Origin: Deltaproteobacteria bacterium
GTDB lineage: Bacteria; Myxococcota_A; UBA9160; UBA6930
Reading direction: 5' to 3'
Assembly (NCBI GenBank): GCA_016875395.1
Contig: VGRF01000004.1
Coordinates: 62,001 to 126,000 of the forward strand
Length of the DNA: 64,000 nt
Position 1 is the first letter of the stretch, and every line of letters begins with the position of its first letter. The position numbers were made by a program, and so were the translations under genes. Shown in pieces: positions 63,229 to 64,000 of this stretch. A model generated the notes under the pieces. It was not told where the DNA came from. It searched no databases and saw only the letters and a list, made by a program, of their open reading frames with translations.

Positions 63229-64000
63229 ATGAGCGATCTCGCCGAACGCTTCGCGGCCTACGCCGCGCGCAAGCTCGACGGCGCGCGCGAGGTGCGCGTG
63301 AGCGGGCTCGATCGCATCCCCGGCGGCGCCTCGCGCGAGACGTATCGCCTCGTGCTGCACTACGAGCAGCACGGCCGCGCGCACGAGCGAAGGCTCATCT
63401 TGCGCCGCGACCCGCCCGGCTCGCTGATCGACACCGAGCGCCGCCTCGAGTTCGCCGCCTACGCCGCGTTCTGGAACACGGCGGTGCCGGTGCCCGAAGC
63501 GATCTGGCTCGAGGAAGACCCGGCGCATCTCGACTACGCGTTCTGCGTGATGCAGGAGCTCGCGGGCTTCGAGGCGTCGCCCGCGATGCTGCTCGCGCCG
63601 CCGTACGCCGAGCACCGCGAGAAGATCGGCGCGCAGAAGTGGCAGATTCTCGGCGAGATCGCGAAGGCTGACCCCAACAAGCTCGGCCTCGTCGGCGTGA
63701 TGAAGGACGTCGCGCCGGCGGAGTGCTGGCAGCGCGAGCTCGGCTACTGGGAAGGCGTGATCGACGAGGACGAGCTCGAGCCGCAGCCGATCATGCGCGC
63801 CGTGATCCGCTGGCTGCGCAACAACCCGCCGCCGCCCGCGCAGAAGATCTCCGTCGTCCACGGCGACTACCGCACGGGCAACTTCCTCTACGACACCGCG
63901 GGCGACATCCACGCGATCCTCGATTGGGAGATGGCGCACCTCGGCGACCCGCTCGAAGACCTCGCCTGGGGCCTCAATCCCGTGTGGATGTGGGCGCGAG
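63229..64000 (+). CDS. APH-fold phosphotransferase, C-terminally cut by the window
   Basis: 257+ codons and no stop before the window end. MSDLAERFAAYAARKLDG, N-lobe GLDRIPGGASRETYRLVL, catalytic loop ISVVHGDYRTGNFLY (H-G-D-x-x-x-x-N) and AILDWEMAHLGDPLEDLAW. Aminoglycoside-phosphotransferase superfamily; many such proteins are acyl-CoA dehydrogenase-associated kinases rather than resistance enzymes. Confidence 0.9.
   Translation, partial: MSDLAERFAAYAARKLDGAREVRVSGLDRIPGGASRETYRLVLHYEQHGRAHERRLILRRDPPGSLIDTERRLEFAAYAAFWNTAVPVPEAIWLEEDPAHLDYAFCVMQELAGFEASPAMLLAPPYAEHREKIGAQKWQILGEIAKADPNKLGLVGVMKDVAPAECWQRELGYWEGVIDEDELEPQPIMRAVIRWLRNNPPPPAQKISVVHGDYRTGNFLYDTAGDIHAILDWEMAHLGDPLEDLAWGLNPVWMWAR

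Overview
The window is GC-rich chromosomal DNA from a Gram-negative bacterium. LPS export genes (lptC/A/B), a Tol system, a TonB-dependent receptor, SecDF/YajC, sigma-54, sigma-32, a DksA-type protein and a regulatory PTS are all present. Paired bactofilins, an FHA-DUF4388 (PATAN) protein, a Gld-type ABC exporter with a DUF4340 partner, and GTG starts with 1-4 nt gene overlaps fit a deltaproteobacterial-type lineage, most likely Myxococcota or a relative. That placement is an inference from gene content. Almost everything here is core housekeeping. The accessory parts are the left end (1-7.8 kb) and a few repeat-bearing intergenic gaps.

Layout. 1-6.1 kb: transporter fragment, LysR regulator with a clear operator, TonB receptor, SnoaL-like protein, SDR, then a frame-broken tyrosine-recombinase remnant beside the 3' end of the tmRNA gene (a fossil island boundary). 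6.1-10.9 kb: ssrA, a cytochrome P450, smpB and panB-panC-panD behind a strong sigma-70-like promoter. 10.6-13.7 kb: small protein, PilZ, rsmA, tsaD, dksA. 13.8-17.8 kb: tolQ-tolR-tolA-tolB-cpoB without pal. 17.9-22.6 kb: pepA, cytochrome c, rpoH, acylphosphatase, DUF192, FHA/PATAN. 22.6-25.2 kb: membrane-type peptidase, moaB and a MoaD-MoaE fusion. 25.3-31.8 kb: NifU-domain protein, basic-tail protein, zinc ribbon, bactofilin, holB-metG-tatD-suhB. 31.8-36.4 kb: DUF4340-GldG-GldF-GldA operon. 36.5-43 kb: small proteins, uvrB, DUF3604 protein, amidohydrolase. 43-45.8 kb: ispD-ispF-cysS. 46-51.2 kb: TolC-like protein, second bactofilin, yajC-secD-secF. 51.2-59.3 kb: metK, ptsH, EIIA-Man, rapZ (frame-broken), short hprK, ptsN, rpoN, lptB, an lptA-domain lipoprotein and lptC. 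59.4-64 kb: small exported protein, peroxiredoxin, VWA/MoxR pair, nitroreductase and an APH-fold kinase running off the end.

The genes fall into three working groups. The first is ribosome rescue (tmRNA plus SmpB). The second is envelope biogenesis (Lpt, Tol, Sec, bactofilins). The third is a nitrogen/phosphoryl-type regulatory PTS (EIIA-Ntr, HPr, EIIA-Man, HprK, RapZ) packed against rpoN and lpt. I found no complete new defence or mobile system. The most unusual items are the lipoprotein-OstA fusion in the lpt operon, two families of intergenic palindromes, the ssrA integrase fossil, the rapZ frameshift, a moaB gene that seems to need a CTG start, and the confinement of rare TTA codons to one sequence context.
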